6,308 nucleotides of DNA from contig JAFLSL010000071.1 in the NCBI GenBank assembly GCA_022510985.1, positions 1-6,308 of the forward strand, in the 5' to 3' direction. Shown in pieces: positions 1 through 6,111 of this stretch (within the stretch, counting starts at the first letter, position 1; the number at the start of each line of letters is the position of its first letter). A program made the translations under genes and the position numbers. The notes under the pieces are model-generated. The model had not been told where the DNA came from and did not search any database. It saw only the letters and a program-made list of their open reading frames with translations. The DNA comes from Ruminococcus sp. (GTDB taxonomy: Bacteria > Bacillota > Clostridia > Oscillospirales > Acutalibacteraceae).

Positions 1-537
1 TGAAACAAGAGCCTCTTTCTCGACCGCAATCTTGTCTATTTTTGTTTGAATTTGGTCGATAAGCTGTTTGTCGTAAGCGGAGAGAGTTTTTACAAGTTCA
101 CACTTGTCAATAAAATCTCCGAAATCTCTCGCACCGAGTATAATCTCTAAATCGGACGTGTTTCCCGCCATATAGATAGTGCGGATACGACCTTTAAGAG
201 TGTCCATTTGGGTTTCAATTTCAGATTTAGCAGTTTTAATAGCCTTTTGTTTTTTGGAAATACTTGCATTCAGCTTGTCGATTTCTCTATGAGATTCGTT
301 TATTTCAGTATTGAGCACGTCAATCTGACTGACAAGGGTAGCACTGTATTCTTCCTTATCCTTGATATCAGATTTAGCCTTGTTGAGCTTTTCCTGATAT
401 TCCTTTTCCTTAGCCTGCAAATCGCTGATTTTTTTCTTGTAGCTGTCGACTGTTGTGTCAGCCGAAATTACAGGAATTAAAAACGGCGAGCAAGCCATAC
501 ACAGTACTAAAAGTACCGATATAATCTTTTTATACAT
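1..537 (-). CDS. Secreted coiled-coil protein, EnvC/PcsB-type murein hydrolase (activator), N-terminal part
   Basis: This is the N-terminal 179 residues of a gene that continues past the left edge; the frame is open from ATG at 537 to base 1. It starts MYKKIISVLLVLC and has a signal peptide (basic start, hydrophobic core about residues 4-22) with a likely SPase I site after VISA at about residue 26. From about residue 30 it is charged, heptad-like coiled coil rich in Lys, Glu, Ile and Leu. It contains the block RIRTIYMAGNTSDLEIILGA, followed by DFGDFIDK, a signature of the coiled-coil domain of EnvC/PcsB-like proteins; a second coiled segment begins near residue 150. In this family the coiled coil binds the FtsX outer loop, and a C-terminal M23/LytM, CHAP or NlpC/P60 domain cuts or regulates peptidoglycan. 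That C-terminal domain is outside the window, so whether this is an enzyme or only an activator is open. An AGAAGG ribosome site lies 5 nt before the ATG, and the start is 12 nt after the ftsX stop, so it is probably co-transcribed with ftsEX. Confidence 0.88.
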   Translation of the reverse strand, partial: MYKKIISVLLVLCMACSPFLIPVISADTTVDSYKKKISDLQAKEKEYQEKLNKAKSDIKDKEEYSATLVSQIDVLNTEINESHREIDKLNASISKKQKAIKTAKSEIETQMDTLKGRIRTIYMAGNTSDLEIILGARDFGDFIDKCELVKTLSAYDKQLIDQIQTKIDKIAVEKEALVS

Positions 538-549
538 AGTATACCTTCT

Positions 550-1452
550 TTACCAGCCTAAAATTTCGTTGCCCTCTTTTTTGAGATATTTTCGAATTGA
601 AATAAATCCGGAAAGTGCACCGATTACGATACCCGCAATGACAAACACAGCGGCAACGTACCATATTACGCTCATAATCGGCATCGCCGTAAACGGAATA
701 AGATTTGAAACAATATTCATTATACCATCATACAGGAAGATGAGTGCAACTGTTGAGATAATTGACGCGATAAATCCGATTACCATACCCTCGACAACAA
801 ACGGTATTCTTACGAACGCGTTGGTTGCACCGACAGACTTCATTATGCTGATTTCGAAACGGCGGTTGTGCATTGTTGCACGGATTGTGTTCGATATAAT
901 GAACAGCGAAATAATTCCGAGGGCAAGCACAATCCAAAAGCTCAATGTCTGCACGAGGTTATTGATATCGGTTAATCTGCGGGCAATATCGCTGCGATTT
1001 GAAATGGAGTCAACGCCCTTAATCTTCAAAATTTTATCTACGGTTTTATCGTATTTGGAAAGGTCGCTCATCGAAACCTTGTATGCGTCGGGCAGAGGAT
1101 TATCGTCCTTTAAGTTATCGAAAACCTCATCACCGAGCATATCCTTGTATTCCTTGATAGCCTCATCCTTTGAATAGTATTCGGCTTTTTCAACATTTTG
1201 TAATTTTTGAATATCTCTGCCGACATAAACTGCCTCAACTCTCGAAAGACCGTCGTCGAGGTAAACTGTCGTTTCGTTGCTGTCACCGACAGATTCAACG
1301 AGCTTTGAAACGTTCATCGAAAAGAGAACCGCACTTCCCGTAAGCACAAGGCAGGAGATAAGCACGCACACGGAGGCAATACTCATAATACGGTTGTTCC
1401 AAACGTTTTTAAAGCCTTCCTTTATTAAATAGCCTAATCCGCTGAAACTCAT
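550..1452 (-). CDS. ftsX: Cell division protein FtsX (membrane subunit of FtsEX)
   Basis: FtsX is the membrane half of the FtsEX complex, an ABC-transporter-like machine that does not transport but passes ATP-driven movement to peptidoglycan hydrolases outside the cell. The 300-residue product has the expected layout: a short cytoplasmic N-terminus (GLGYLIKEGFKNVWNNR), a first membrane helix at about 22-44, an extracellular domain at about 48-168 carrying the family motif NPLPDAYKV (118-126), and three more helices (about 172-190, 218-240 and 262-290). RRFEISIMKSVGAT (197-210) is the typical FtsX/MacB-fold cytoplasmic loop. The frame is open 23 codons further upstream to 1521, but that extension lies inside ftsE and is basic and unlike FtsX. 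The ATG at 1452 has an AGGAGG site 9 nt before it and starts the conserved sequence. There is one base between the ftsE stop and this start, so the two are translationally coupled. Length and motifs look intact. Confidence 0.96.
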   Translation of the reverse strand: MSFSGLGYLIKEGFKNVWNNRIMSIASVCVLISCLVLTGSAVLFSMNVSKLVESVGDSNETTVYLDDGLSRVEAVYVGRDIQKLQNVEKAEYYSKDEAIKEYKDMLGDEVFDNLKDDNPLPDAYKVSMSDLSKYDKTVDKILKIKGVDSISNRSDIARRLTDINNLVQTLSFWIVLALGIISLFIISNTIRATMHNRRFEISIMKSVGATNAFVRIPFVVEGMVIGFIASIISTVALIFLYDGIMNIVSNLIPFTAMPIMSVIWYVAAVFVIAGIVIGALSGFISIRKYLKKEGNEILGW

Positions 1453-1453
1453 A

Positions 1454-2275
1454 TTAGATCTCCTCCTCTGCCGAGTTTCCTTCCGAGTTAGTCTCGTCAG
1501 TCTGCTCTTTAATTTCTGCAATTACATCATCAATTGAGGGGGTGGGAACATCAACTGTGAAGTTTACTTCTTCGACTTCGTCTGCGTTTTCACTTAAAAG
1601 CGGATCATTAGTATCGCTGACTACGCGTCCCTTTTTAATTTCAATTACGCGTTTATTAAACTGACGAACGAGGTCATGCTCGTGAGTTACAACGAGAATA
1701 GTAGTTCCCTGCTCGTTAATTTTTGAGAGAAGCTCAATAATTTCAAAGCTCATCTCAGGGTCAATATTACCCGTCGGCTCGTCTGCAATAATAATCGCGG
1801 GATTATTAACCAGTGCACGAGCTAAGCTTACACGCTGCTGCTCACCGCCCGAAAGCTCACTCGGACGGCGTTTAGCCTTATGGGACAAACCAACAAGGTT
1901 CAGAATATAGGGAACACGCTTTTTAACCGCTGCAGGGCTTGAGCCGATTGCACGCATTGCAAAAGCTACGTTATCGTAAACCGTCATTTTTTCAATGAGA
2001 CGGAAATCCTGGAAAACTATTCCCATATTACGTCTGAGGTACGGAACCTTCCTACGCTTTAGGTTGCTGACCTTGATACCGTTAACGATAATTGTACCGC
2101 GGGACGGGGTTTCCTCGTGCATAATAAGCTTTAAGAATGTACTTTTTCCGGCACCCGAGGCACCGACAATAAACGCAAACTCACCCTTGTCGATAGAAAT
2201 ACTGACATTGTTAAGAGCGTGGGTTTGGGTATCGTAGGTTTTAGATACGTTTTTAAATTCTATAATTTTATCCAT
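1454..2275 (-). CDS. ftsE: Cell division ATP-binding protein FtsE
   Basis: This is the cytoplasmic ATPase of FtsEX; it binds FtsX and powers hydrolase activation at the septum. All ABC ATPase motifs are intact: Walker A GASGAGKST (38-46), Q-loop with VFQDFRLI (87-94, Q89), ABC signature LSGGEQQR (141-148), Walker B IIIADEP (161-167, catalytic E166) and H-loop THEHD (197-201, H198). The Q-loop phrase FQDFRL and the YDNVAF that follows are typical of FtsE rather than of lipoprotein or MacB exporters. The product has 273 residues; E. coli FtsE has about 222. The excess is a tail after about residue 225, rich in Glu and Asp and ending in SAEEEI, with no known domain that I recognise. The start ATG has an AGGTGA ribosome site 6 nt upstream (2282-2287). 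It heads the ftsE-ftsX-EnvC-like run, with 73 nt to the regulator gene before it. Confidence 0.96.
   Translation of the reverse strand: MDKIIEFKNVSKTYDTQTHALNNVSISIDKGEFAFIVGASGAGKSTFLKLIMHEETPSRGTIIVNGIKVSNLKRRKVPYLRRNMGIVFQDFRLIEKMTVYDNVAFAMRAIGSSPAAVKKRVPYILNLVGLSHKAKRRPSELSGGEQQRVSLARALVNNPAIIIADEPTGNIDPEMSFEIIELLSKINEQGTTILVVTHEHDLVRQFNKRVIEIKKGRVVSDTNDPLLSENADEVEEVNFTVDVPTPSIDDVIAEIKEQTDETNSEGNSAEEEI
1462..1467 (-). promoter_or_regulatory. ftsX ribosome binding site inside the end of ftsE
   Basis: A full AGGAGG lies 9 nt before the ftsX ATG (1452). It is built from the GAG codons for the last three Glu residues of FtsE. It decides the ftsX start against the longer open frame that begins at 1521, and it supports coupled translation of ftsE and ftsX. 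Confidence 0.85.
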
Positions 2276-2311
2276 TATGAATCACCTGAAATTATAGAGT
2301 GATAAAATCCA

Positions 2312-2341
2312 AAGTGCTGTCAAAATATTTCGACAGCACTT
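2312..2341 (-). terminator. Perfect 10-bp hairpin after the regulator gene, weak terminator
   Basis: On the minus strand AAGTGCTGTC pairs perfectly with GACAGCACTT around a 10-nt AT-rich loop. It begins 8 nt after the stop codon of the CdaR-like gene (2349) and ends about 24 nt before the ftsE ribosome site. Downstream of the stem the sequence is TGGATTTTATC, so the U-run is interrupted and short. It may therefore be a partial (read-through) terminator, an mRNA 3' end stabiliser, or an operator. In the plus direction it is followed by A-rich sequence, so it would not terminate there. Confidence 0.6.
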
Positions 2342-2348
2342 GTAAAAA

Positions 2349-3434
2349 TTAATACTTAGTAGGGTTAGCTGTGAGGTATTTCTTAACCATAAGAGCTACC
2401 TTAAATACGATAGCGTCCTCAAATTCTCTAAGGTCAAGACCTGTGAGCTTTTTAATCTTTTCAAGACGATAAACGAGAGTGTTACGGTGAACAAAAAGCT
2501 TTCTCGAGGTTTCGGAAACGTTAAGGTTGTTCTCAAAGAACTTCTGGATAGTAAAGAGAGTTTCCTGGTCGAGAGTTTCAATCGAACCGCGTTTAAATAC
2601 TTCCTTAAGGAACATATCGCACAGCGTGGTCGGAAGCTGATAGATAAGACGTGCAATACCGAGGTTATCGTAGCTTATGATATTGCGTTCGGTGTCGAAT
2701 ACTTTGCCGACCTCAAGTGCAACCTGAGCCTCTTTGAATGAACGAGCTAAGTCTTTAATGCCCGTAACAGCTGTACCGATACCTACTACCGAATGGGTGT
2801 AGAACTCGGAAGAAAGCGTGTCCACAATAGAGGACGCAAGCTTTTCGAGGTCTTTTGCATCAGCAACCTCGGAAATTTCCTTAACGAGAGTAATCTCGGT
2901 TTCGTTGATATTAATTACAAAGTCCTTAGATTTATCCGGGAAGAGGTTTTGGATAATATCGAGAGCGGAAACCTCGGTTTTTGAAGTAACTCTGATAAGA
3001 AGACAAACTCTCATAACGTCAGAGTTAAAGTGAAGCTCTCTTGCCTTAAGATAAATATCTCCGGGAAGGATATTATCCATAATTACGTTCTTAATAAAGT
3101 TAGAACGGTCGTATTTTTCGTCGTAATACTGCTTAATATTGGTAAGTGATACTGCGAGCAGCTGAGCGTATTTCTGAGCGTTGTCGTCGTTTCCCGAAAC
3201 GAAAACAGCGTACTCTGCTCTTGCGTTGTTTCCAAAAGATTTATATGTAAAACCGTTTGCAACGAAAGGAGCCTGCGAAATTAAAACCTCGCTGTTAATA
3301 CTTTCGTCAACCTCGCCGATTTTTCCGAGATCGGAGCAGGCGATTACAACAGAAGTCTCGTCAATAACACCGATTGTTCTGTCGATAGTGTCTTTCATCT
3401 GATGTATAATTCCCTGAAATAATCTGTTAGACAT
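2349..3434 (-). CDS. CdaR/PucR-family transcriptional regulator
   Basis: The 361-residue protein has the three-part layout of CdaR-type regulators. The N-terminus (about 1-130) resembles the putative sugar-diacid recognition domain, including TIDRTIGVIDETSVVIACSD at about 16-35 followed by a GKIGE turn. The middle (about 140-275) resembles the degenerate GGDEF-like domain of this family, with VGIGTAV and then DLARSFKEAQVALEVGKVF. The C-terminus (about 290-355) is a PucR-type helix-turn-helix: NVSETSRKLFVHRNTLVYRL at about 305-324, then EKIKKLTG. No membrane segment or signal peptide is seen, so it acts in the cytoplasm on DNA. The frame extends eight codons upstream to a TTG (3458). The ATG at 3434 is preferred because it has a GAGGA site about 9 nt upstream and starts the conserved region. 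CdaR itself senses glycerate/glucarate-type diacids in E. coli; no sugar-acid genes lie nearby, so that ligand should not be transferred. Its targets are unknown; the gene just downstream on the same strand is ftsE. Confidence 0.85.
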   Translation of the reverse strand: MSNRLFQGIIHQMKDTIDRTIGVIDETSVVIACSDLGKIGEVDESINSEVLISQAPFVANGFTYKSFGNNARAEYAVFVSGNDDNAQKYAQLLAVSLTNIKQYYDEKYDRSNFIKNVIMDNILPGDIYLKARELHFNSDVMRVCLLIRVTSKTEVSALDIIQNLFPDKSKDFVININETEITLVKEISEVADAKDLEKLASSIVDTLSSEFYTHSVVGIGTAVTGIKDLARSFKEAQVALEVGKVFDTERNIISYDNLGIARLIYQLPTTLCDMFLKEVFKRGSIETLDQETLFTIQKFFENNLNVSETSRKLFVHRNTLVYRLEKIKKLTGLDLREFEDAIVFKVALMVKKYLTANPTKY

Positions 3435-3499
3435 AATTTTATCCTCGTTTCTTTGCAAATTACTACAAAACTACGAATGCTAAATCATTCTTAATATCC

Positions 3500-3528
3500 A
3501 TTTTACACAAAACAGACGAAAAAATCAA
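3500..3528 (-). promoter_or_regulatory. Sigma-A-type promoter of the CdaR-like gene
   Basis: On the minus strand TTGATT (3528-3523) is followed after exactly 17 nt by TAAAAT (3505-3500). Transcription would start near 3493, giving a leader of about 60 nt before the ATG at 3434. It is the best promoter in this gap. Confidence 0.65.
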
Positions 3529-3531
3529 CCT

Positions 3532-3552
3532 TTATGACAAAAATAATCATAA
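3532..3552. repeat. Inverted repeat TTATGA-N9-TCATAA upstream of the regulator promoter
   Basis: Two perfect 6-nt half-sites, TTATGA (3532-3537) and TCATAA (3547-3552), are centred 21 nt or one and a half to two helix turns apart end to end. The nearer half-site lies 3 nt from the -35 box. The position suits a regulator binding site, possibly for the product of the gene itself. In AT-rich DNA a repeat this short can also be chance. Confidence 0.3.
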
Positions 3553-3720
3553 TTTTTTATAGAAAATGAACAATCGATGTTACTGCCGAAAGGTTTACTC
3601 CCGTGCTTTAAAAATATTTTATATCAGCTTTTGTTAGATTTTATCTTTAGTAAACACGATTTAAAATTCAGACACAATTTTTTCACACATTCTAAAAAGC
3701 CAATATTTACTATATAAAAC

Positions 3721-3754
3721 GGTCGAAGGGCAACAGTAATATTGTCCCTCGACC
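3721..3754 (-). terminator. Rho-independent terminator of the CobW-type GTPase gene
   Basis: On the minus strand GGTCGAGGGACAA pairs with TTGCCCTTCGACC (one mismatch, one G-U pair) around an 8-nt loop and is followed by GTTTTATATA. It begins 24 nt after the stop codon at 3779. The other strand also has a T-rich flank, so it could act in both directions, but no plus-strand gene reads into it. Confidence 0.85.
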
Positions 3755-3778
3755 GAATATTATTTTATATTGAAACTT

Positions 3779-5071
3779 TTAAATATCGGTAAGACATTCG
3801 TCAAGCTCTTTGGTAATCTTTTCTTTATCAAGCTTTTGACCGATAAATACGAGCTTAATCATTCTGTCGCCGTATTTTTCGTCCCATTCTTTTCTGAGAA
3901 GCGGATCTTCGGAGAGTGCCTTTTTCTGAACGGCAATCGGAGCGGAGGCTATCCATTCAGCATAGTCCGTAGCCTGAACCTGCTTTCCTGCCTGCTCAAG
4001 CATATACGCCCAGTCCTTATCTTCCTTAAACCAGAAAATACCCTTTGCTCTGATAACATTTTTCGGGAAGTTTTGAAGCCATTTTTCAATCTTATCTCTC
4101 TCAAACGGCTGACGGCGGAAATATACGAAAGTACCGATGCCGTATTCCTCAACCTCTCCCTCGCCGTGATGATGGTGGTGATGGTGATGATGTCCGTGGT
4201 GCTTATGCTCGTGTTCATCATCATGATGATGGTCATGCTCGTCGTGATGATGATGTTCGTGTTCCTCGTGGTCGTGATGATGCTCATGCTCATCATGGTG
4301 ATGCCCGTGCTCTTCTTCCTCATCCTCCATCTCACCGTTAAGCTCCTGAACCCAAGCGGGGGAATTAGCAACCTTCTCAAAATCGAAGGAATTTGTATTT
4401 AGAATTTCGCTTACCTCAACCTCGCCGTGAGTTGTTTCAATAAGCTTAGCCTCGGGCTGGAGTGCACGGATAACTTCCTTAATCTTTTTAAGCTCGGTTT
4501 CGCTTACGAGGTCAACCTTGTTGATAATTATAGTGTTACAGAACTCAATCTGCTGAATGATAAGATTTTCTATATCCTCTTCTTCGATATTATCGGAAAG
4601 AAGGGTTCCGCCGCATCCAAACTCGGTTGAAAGTCTTGCCGCGTCAACAACAGATACTACATTATCAAGGCGGCAGAGCTTTGGAATATTCGGGTTGTTG
4701 TAGGAACCGTCGAGCATAGCGATAGTCTGTGCAATCGGAATAGGCTCGCAAATACCCGATGCCTCAATGAGAATGTAGTCAAATTTGTTCTGCTTAATCA
4801 GTTCGCAAATCTGCTCGATTAAATCTGTCTTTAAAGTACAGCAGATACAGCCGTTCTGAAGAGGAACGAGGTTTTCGTCCTTTTCGTTAACGATACCGCC
4901 CTTCTGAATAAGCTCGGCGTCTATATTAACTTCGCCGATATCATTTACGATAACGGCTACCTTATAGCCCTCCTGATTGTTGAGGACGTGGTTTAAAAGC
5001 GTAGTTTTACCTGCTCCGAGATAACCCGTAAGAAGAGTTACAGGAACAATTTTTCTCTCTTTTTTAAACAT
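3779..5071 (-). CDS. COG0523/CobW-family GTPase with histidine-rich insert, probable metal chaperone
   Basis: This is a G3E-class P-loop GTPase of the COG0523 family, whose members insert or deliver metals (zinc, nickel, cobalt). With the start at 5071 it has 430 residues. Motifs seen are Walker A GYLGAGKT (16-23), the metal-binding CxCC motif in GCICCTL (74-80), EASGICEP (103-110) in place of the usual ESSG..P, and the guanine-specificity motif NKVD (184-187). A hinge at about 248-306 is acidic and histidine-rich: 31 of residues 255-302 are His, ending in a run of nine. The C-terminal CobW_C domain follows (GTFVYFRRQPF, VIRAKGIFW, KLVFIG), closest in style to the YciC/ZigA zinc-linked subgroup. 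A start at 5080 (MAN more) is possible. However, its AAAGG site touches that ATG, whereas it sits 9 nt before the one at 5071. The gene is transcribed alone, with its own promoter and terminator. The metal is inferred, not shown. Confidence 0.9.
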   Translation of the reverse strand: MFKKERKIVPVTLLTGYLGAGKTTLLNHVLNNQEGYKVAVIVNDIGEVNIDAELIQKGGIVNEKDENLVPLQNGCICCTLKTDLIEQICELIKQNKFDYILIEASGICEPIPIAQTIAMLDGSYNNPNIPKLCRLDNVVSVVDAARLSTEFGCGGTLLSDNIEEEDIENLIIQQIEFCNTIIINKVDLVSETELKKIKEVIRALQPEAKLIETTHGEVEVSEILNTNSFDFEKVANSPAWVQELNGEMEDEEEEHGHHHDEHEHHHDHEEHEHHHHDEHDHHHDDEHEHKHHGHHHHHHHHHGEGEVEEYGIGTFVYFRRQPFERDKIEKWLQNFPKNVIRAKGIFWFKEDKDWAYMLEQAGKQVQATDYAEWIASAPIAVQKKALSEDPLLRKEWDEKYGDRMIKLVFIGQKLDKEKITKELDECLTDI

Positions 5072-5103
5072 ATTTGCCATCCTTTCATTTTGCTTTCCGA
5101 AAT

Positions 5104-5132
5104 ATTATAACACTTTATTTTCCAATTAACAA
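5104..5132 (-). promoter_or_regulatory. Sigma-A-type promoter of the CobW-type GTPase gene
   Basis: On the minus strand TTGTTA (5132-5127) is followed after 17 nt by a perfect TATAAT (5109-5104). The start of transcription would be near 5097, leaving a short leader of about 26 nt to the ATG at 5071. No clear Zur-type palindrome is visible over it. Confidence 0.72.
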
Positions 5133-5225
5133 TACAATTTTTTCGCTTAACGCCTGTTATTTTATTCAAAAGATGTATAAATATACAAAATAGCAACAAT
5201 TTTTTCATATTTTTTCAAAAAACTC

Positions 5226-5254
5226 TTGAAATTATTGCCGTTCTGTATTAGCAT
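5226..5254 (+). promoter_or_regulatory. Probable promoter of the amino acid importer genes
   Basis: TTGAAA (5226-5231) is followed after 17 nt by TAGCAT (5249-5254), a fair sigma-A match. Transcription would begin near 5261, about 30 nt before the ATG at 5292. The -35 box is good and the -10 box weak. It is divergent from the GTPase promoter, about 95 nt away. Confidence 0.5.
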
Positions 5255-5291
5255 ATAAGTACCTAGAAATAAAGAAAAGAGGTAATTTATA

Positions 5292-6035
5292 ATGAAAAAG
5301 ATTATTTCACTTGTGCTTGTAGCTTTACTTGCATGCTCATGCGTACTCGGTTTAACTGCTTGCGGCGGTTCTGCTGAGAAAAAGGAGCTTCATATGGCTA
5401 CTAACGCTTTCTTTGAGCCTTATGAGTATTATGAGGGCAAAGAGGTTGTAGGTATCGACGCTGAAATTGCTCAGGCTATCTGCGATAAGCTTGGCTATGA
5501 GCTTGTTATCGACGATATGGACTTTGACTCAATCATCACCGCTGTTACATCCGGCAAGGCTGATTTCGGTATGGCCGGTATGACAGTTACAGATGAGAGA
5601 AAAGAATCCGTAGACTTTACAGATTCCTACACAACAGCTACACAGGTTATTATCGTTCCCGAAAAGGACAGCAAAGTAAATAACGCTGACGATCTCGAGA
5701 AAGCTGCTATCGGTGTTCAGCTCGGTACAACAGGCGATATCTATGTTTCTGACCTTAAGGACGCTAAGATTGAGCGTTTCAATAAGGGTGCAGACGCTGT
5801 ACTCGCTCTCACACAGGGCAAGGTTGACGCAGTTGTTATCGACAGCGAACCTGCTAAAGCTTTTGTAAATCAGAACGAGGGCATCAAGATTCTTGACGAT
5901 CCTTTCGCTGACGAGGATTATGCTATCTGTCTTGCAAAGGGCAGCGAGCTTACCGAAAAGTTCAACGAGGCTTTAAAAGAGCTTAAGGAAGACGGAACAA
6001 TAGACAAGATTAACGCTAAGTATATCGGCGACTAA
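5292..6035 (+). CDS. Polar amino acid ABC transporter substrate-binding lipoprotein
   Basis: This is the extracellular solute-binding protein (SBP_bac_3 family) of an ABC importer for a polar amino acid. It has 247 residues. The lipoprotein signal ends at lipobox LTAC, with Cys24 as the lipidated residue, so the mature protein is anchored to the outer face of the membrane. The binding-site pattern is present: AFFEPYEYY (39-47), GIDAEIAQAI (54-63), GMTVTDERKESVDFT (96-110) with Arg103 expected to hold the substrate carboxylate, GVQLGTTGD (141-149) and VVIDSEPA (181-188) with Asp184 expected to hold the amino group. Which amino acid is bound cannot be read from this; cystine, glutamine, arginine and others share the fold. 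The ATG has an AGAGG site 9 nt upstream. The large majority of its alanines use GCT, unlike the mixed use in ftsE, which suggests strong expression. The permease gene follows after a hairpin. Confidence 0.94.
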   Translation: MKKIISLVLVALLACSCVLGLTACGGSAEKKELHMATNAFFEPYEYYEGKEVVGIDAEIAQAICDKLGYELVIDDMDFDSIITAVTSGKADFGMAGMTVTDERKESVDFTDSYTTATQVIIVPEKDSKVNNADDLEKAAIGVQLGTTGDIYVSDLKDAKIERFNKGADAVLALTQGKVDAVVIDSEPAKAFVNQNEGIKILDDPFADEDYAICLAKGSELTEKFNEALKELKEDGTIDKINAKYIGD

Positions 6036-6049
6036 TTTGAAAGACTCAT

Positions 6050-6072
6050 AAGGGCGGGCATTGCCCGCCCTT
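6050..6072 (+). terminator. Strong GC-rich hairpin between binding-protein and permease genes
   Basis: AAGGGCGGGC (6050-6059) pairs perfectly with GCCCGCCCTT (6063-6072) around the 3-nt loop ATT, followed by TAATTTAA. It starts 15 nt after the binding-protein stop and ends 39 nt before the permease ATG. Because the permease belongs to the same system and no separate promoter is clear between them, this is best read as a partial terminator or mRNA-stabilising hairpin that raises binding protein over permease. Confidence 0.8.
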
Positions 6073-6111
6073 TAATTTAACTTGATATTGATAAGATAAG
6101 GAAAAGTTTTT

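Larger units (their letters stand above)
3435..3778. other. AT-rich intergenic region between the regulator and the CobW-type GTPase gene
   Basis: This 344-nt gap separates two minus-strand genes. It holds the terminator of the GTPase gene at its right end (3721-3754), the promoter of the CdaR-like gene (3500-3528) and a small inverted repeat next to that promoter (3532-3552). Between about 3555 and 3715 I see only AT-rich sequence, with no convincing open frame, RNA gene or repeat. Confidence 0.7.

Noticed and set aside
458..537. Lipoprotein signal in the EnvC-like protein (Cys residues near 13 and 16)
   Set aside because: Neither Cys is preceded by a proper lipobox; an SPase I site after VISA fits better.
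455..1177. A 240-residue open frame on the plus strand opposite ftsX
   Set aside because: It lies fully antisense to ftsX and the start of the EnvC-like gene. Its product resembles no family, and it has no good ribosome site; it is a shadow of the real coding frame.
3435..3458. Upstream TTG start for the CdaR-like gene
   Set aside because: The ATG at 3434 has a GAGGA ribosome site about 9 nt upstream and begins the conserved domain; the eight added residues are not typical of the family.
3555..3715. Possible small RNA or riboswitch in the AT-rich gap
   Set aside because: No stable hairpin series, conserved riboswitch core or terminator of its own could be seen, and a promoter search by eye gave only weak matches.
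4165..4312. Tandem-repeat or CRISPR-like array
   Set aside because: The repetitiveness is simple His-codon repetition within an intact reading frame, with no regular repeat-spacer structure.
3949..4402. Open frames with Met/Ile-Thr-rich and Met/Val-rich products around 4150-4320 on both strands
   Set aside because: They are the out-of-frame readings of the CAT/CAC repeat that encodes the histidine tract of the GTPase, not separate genes.
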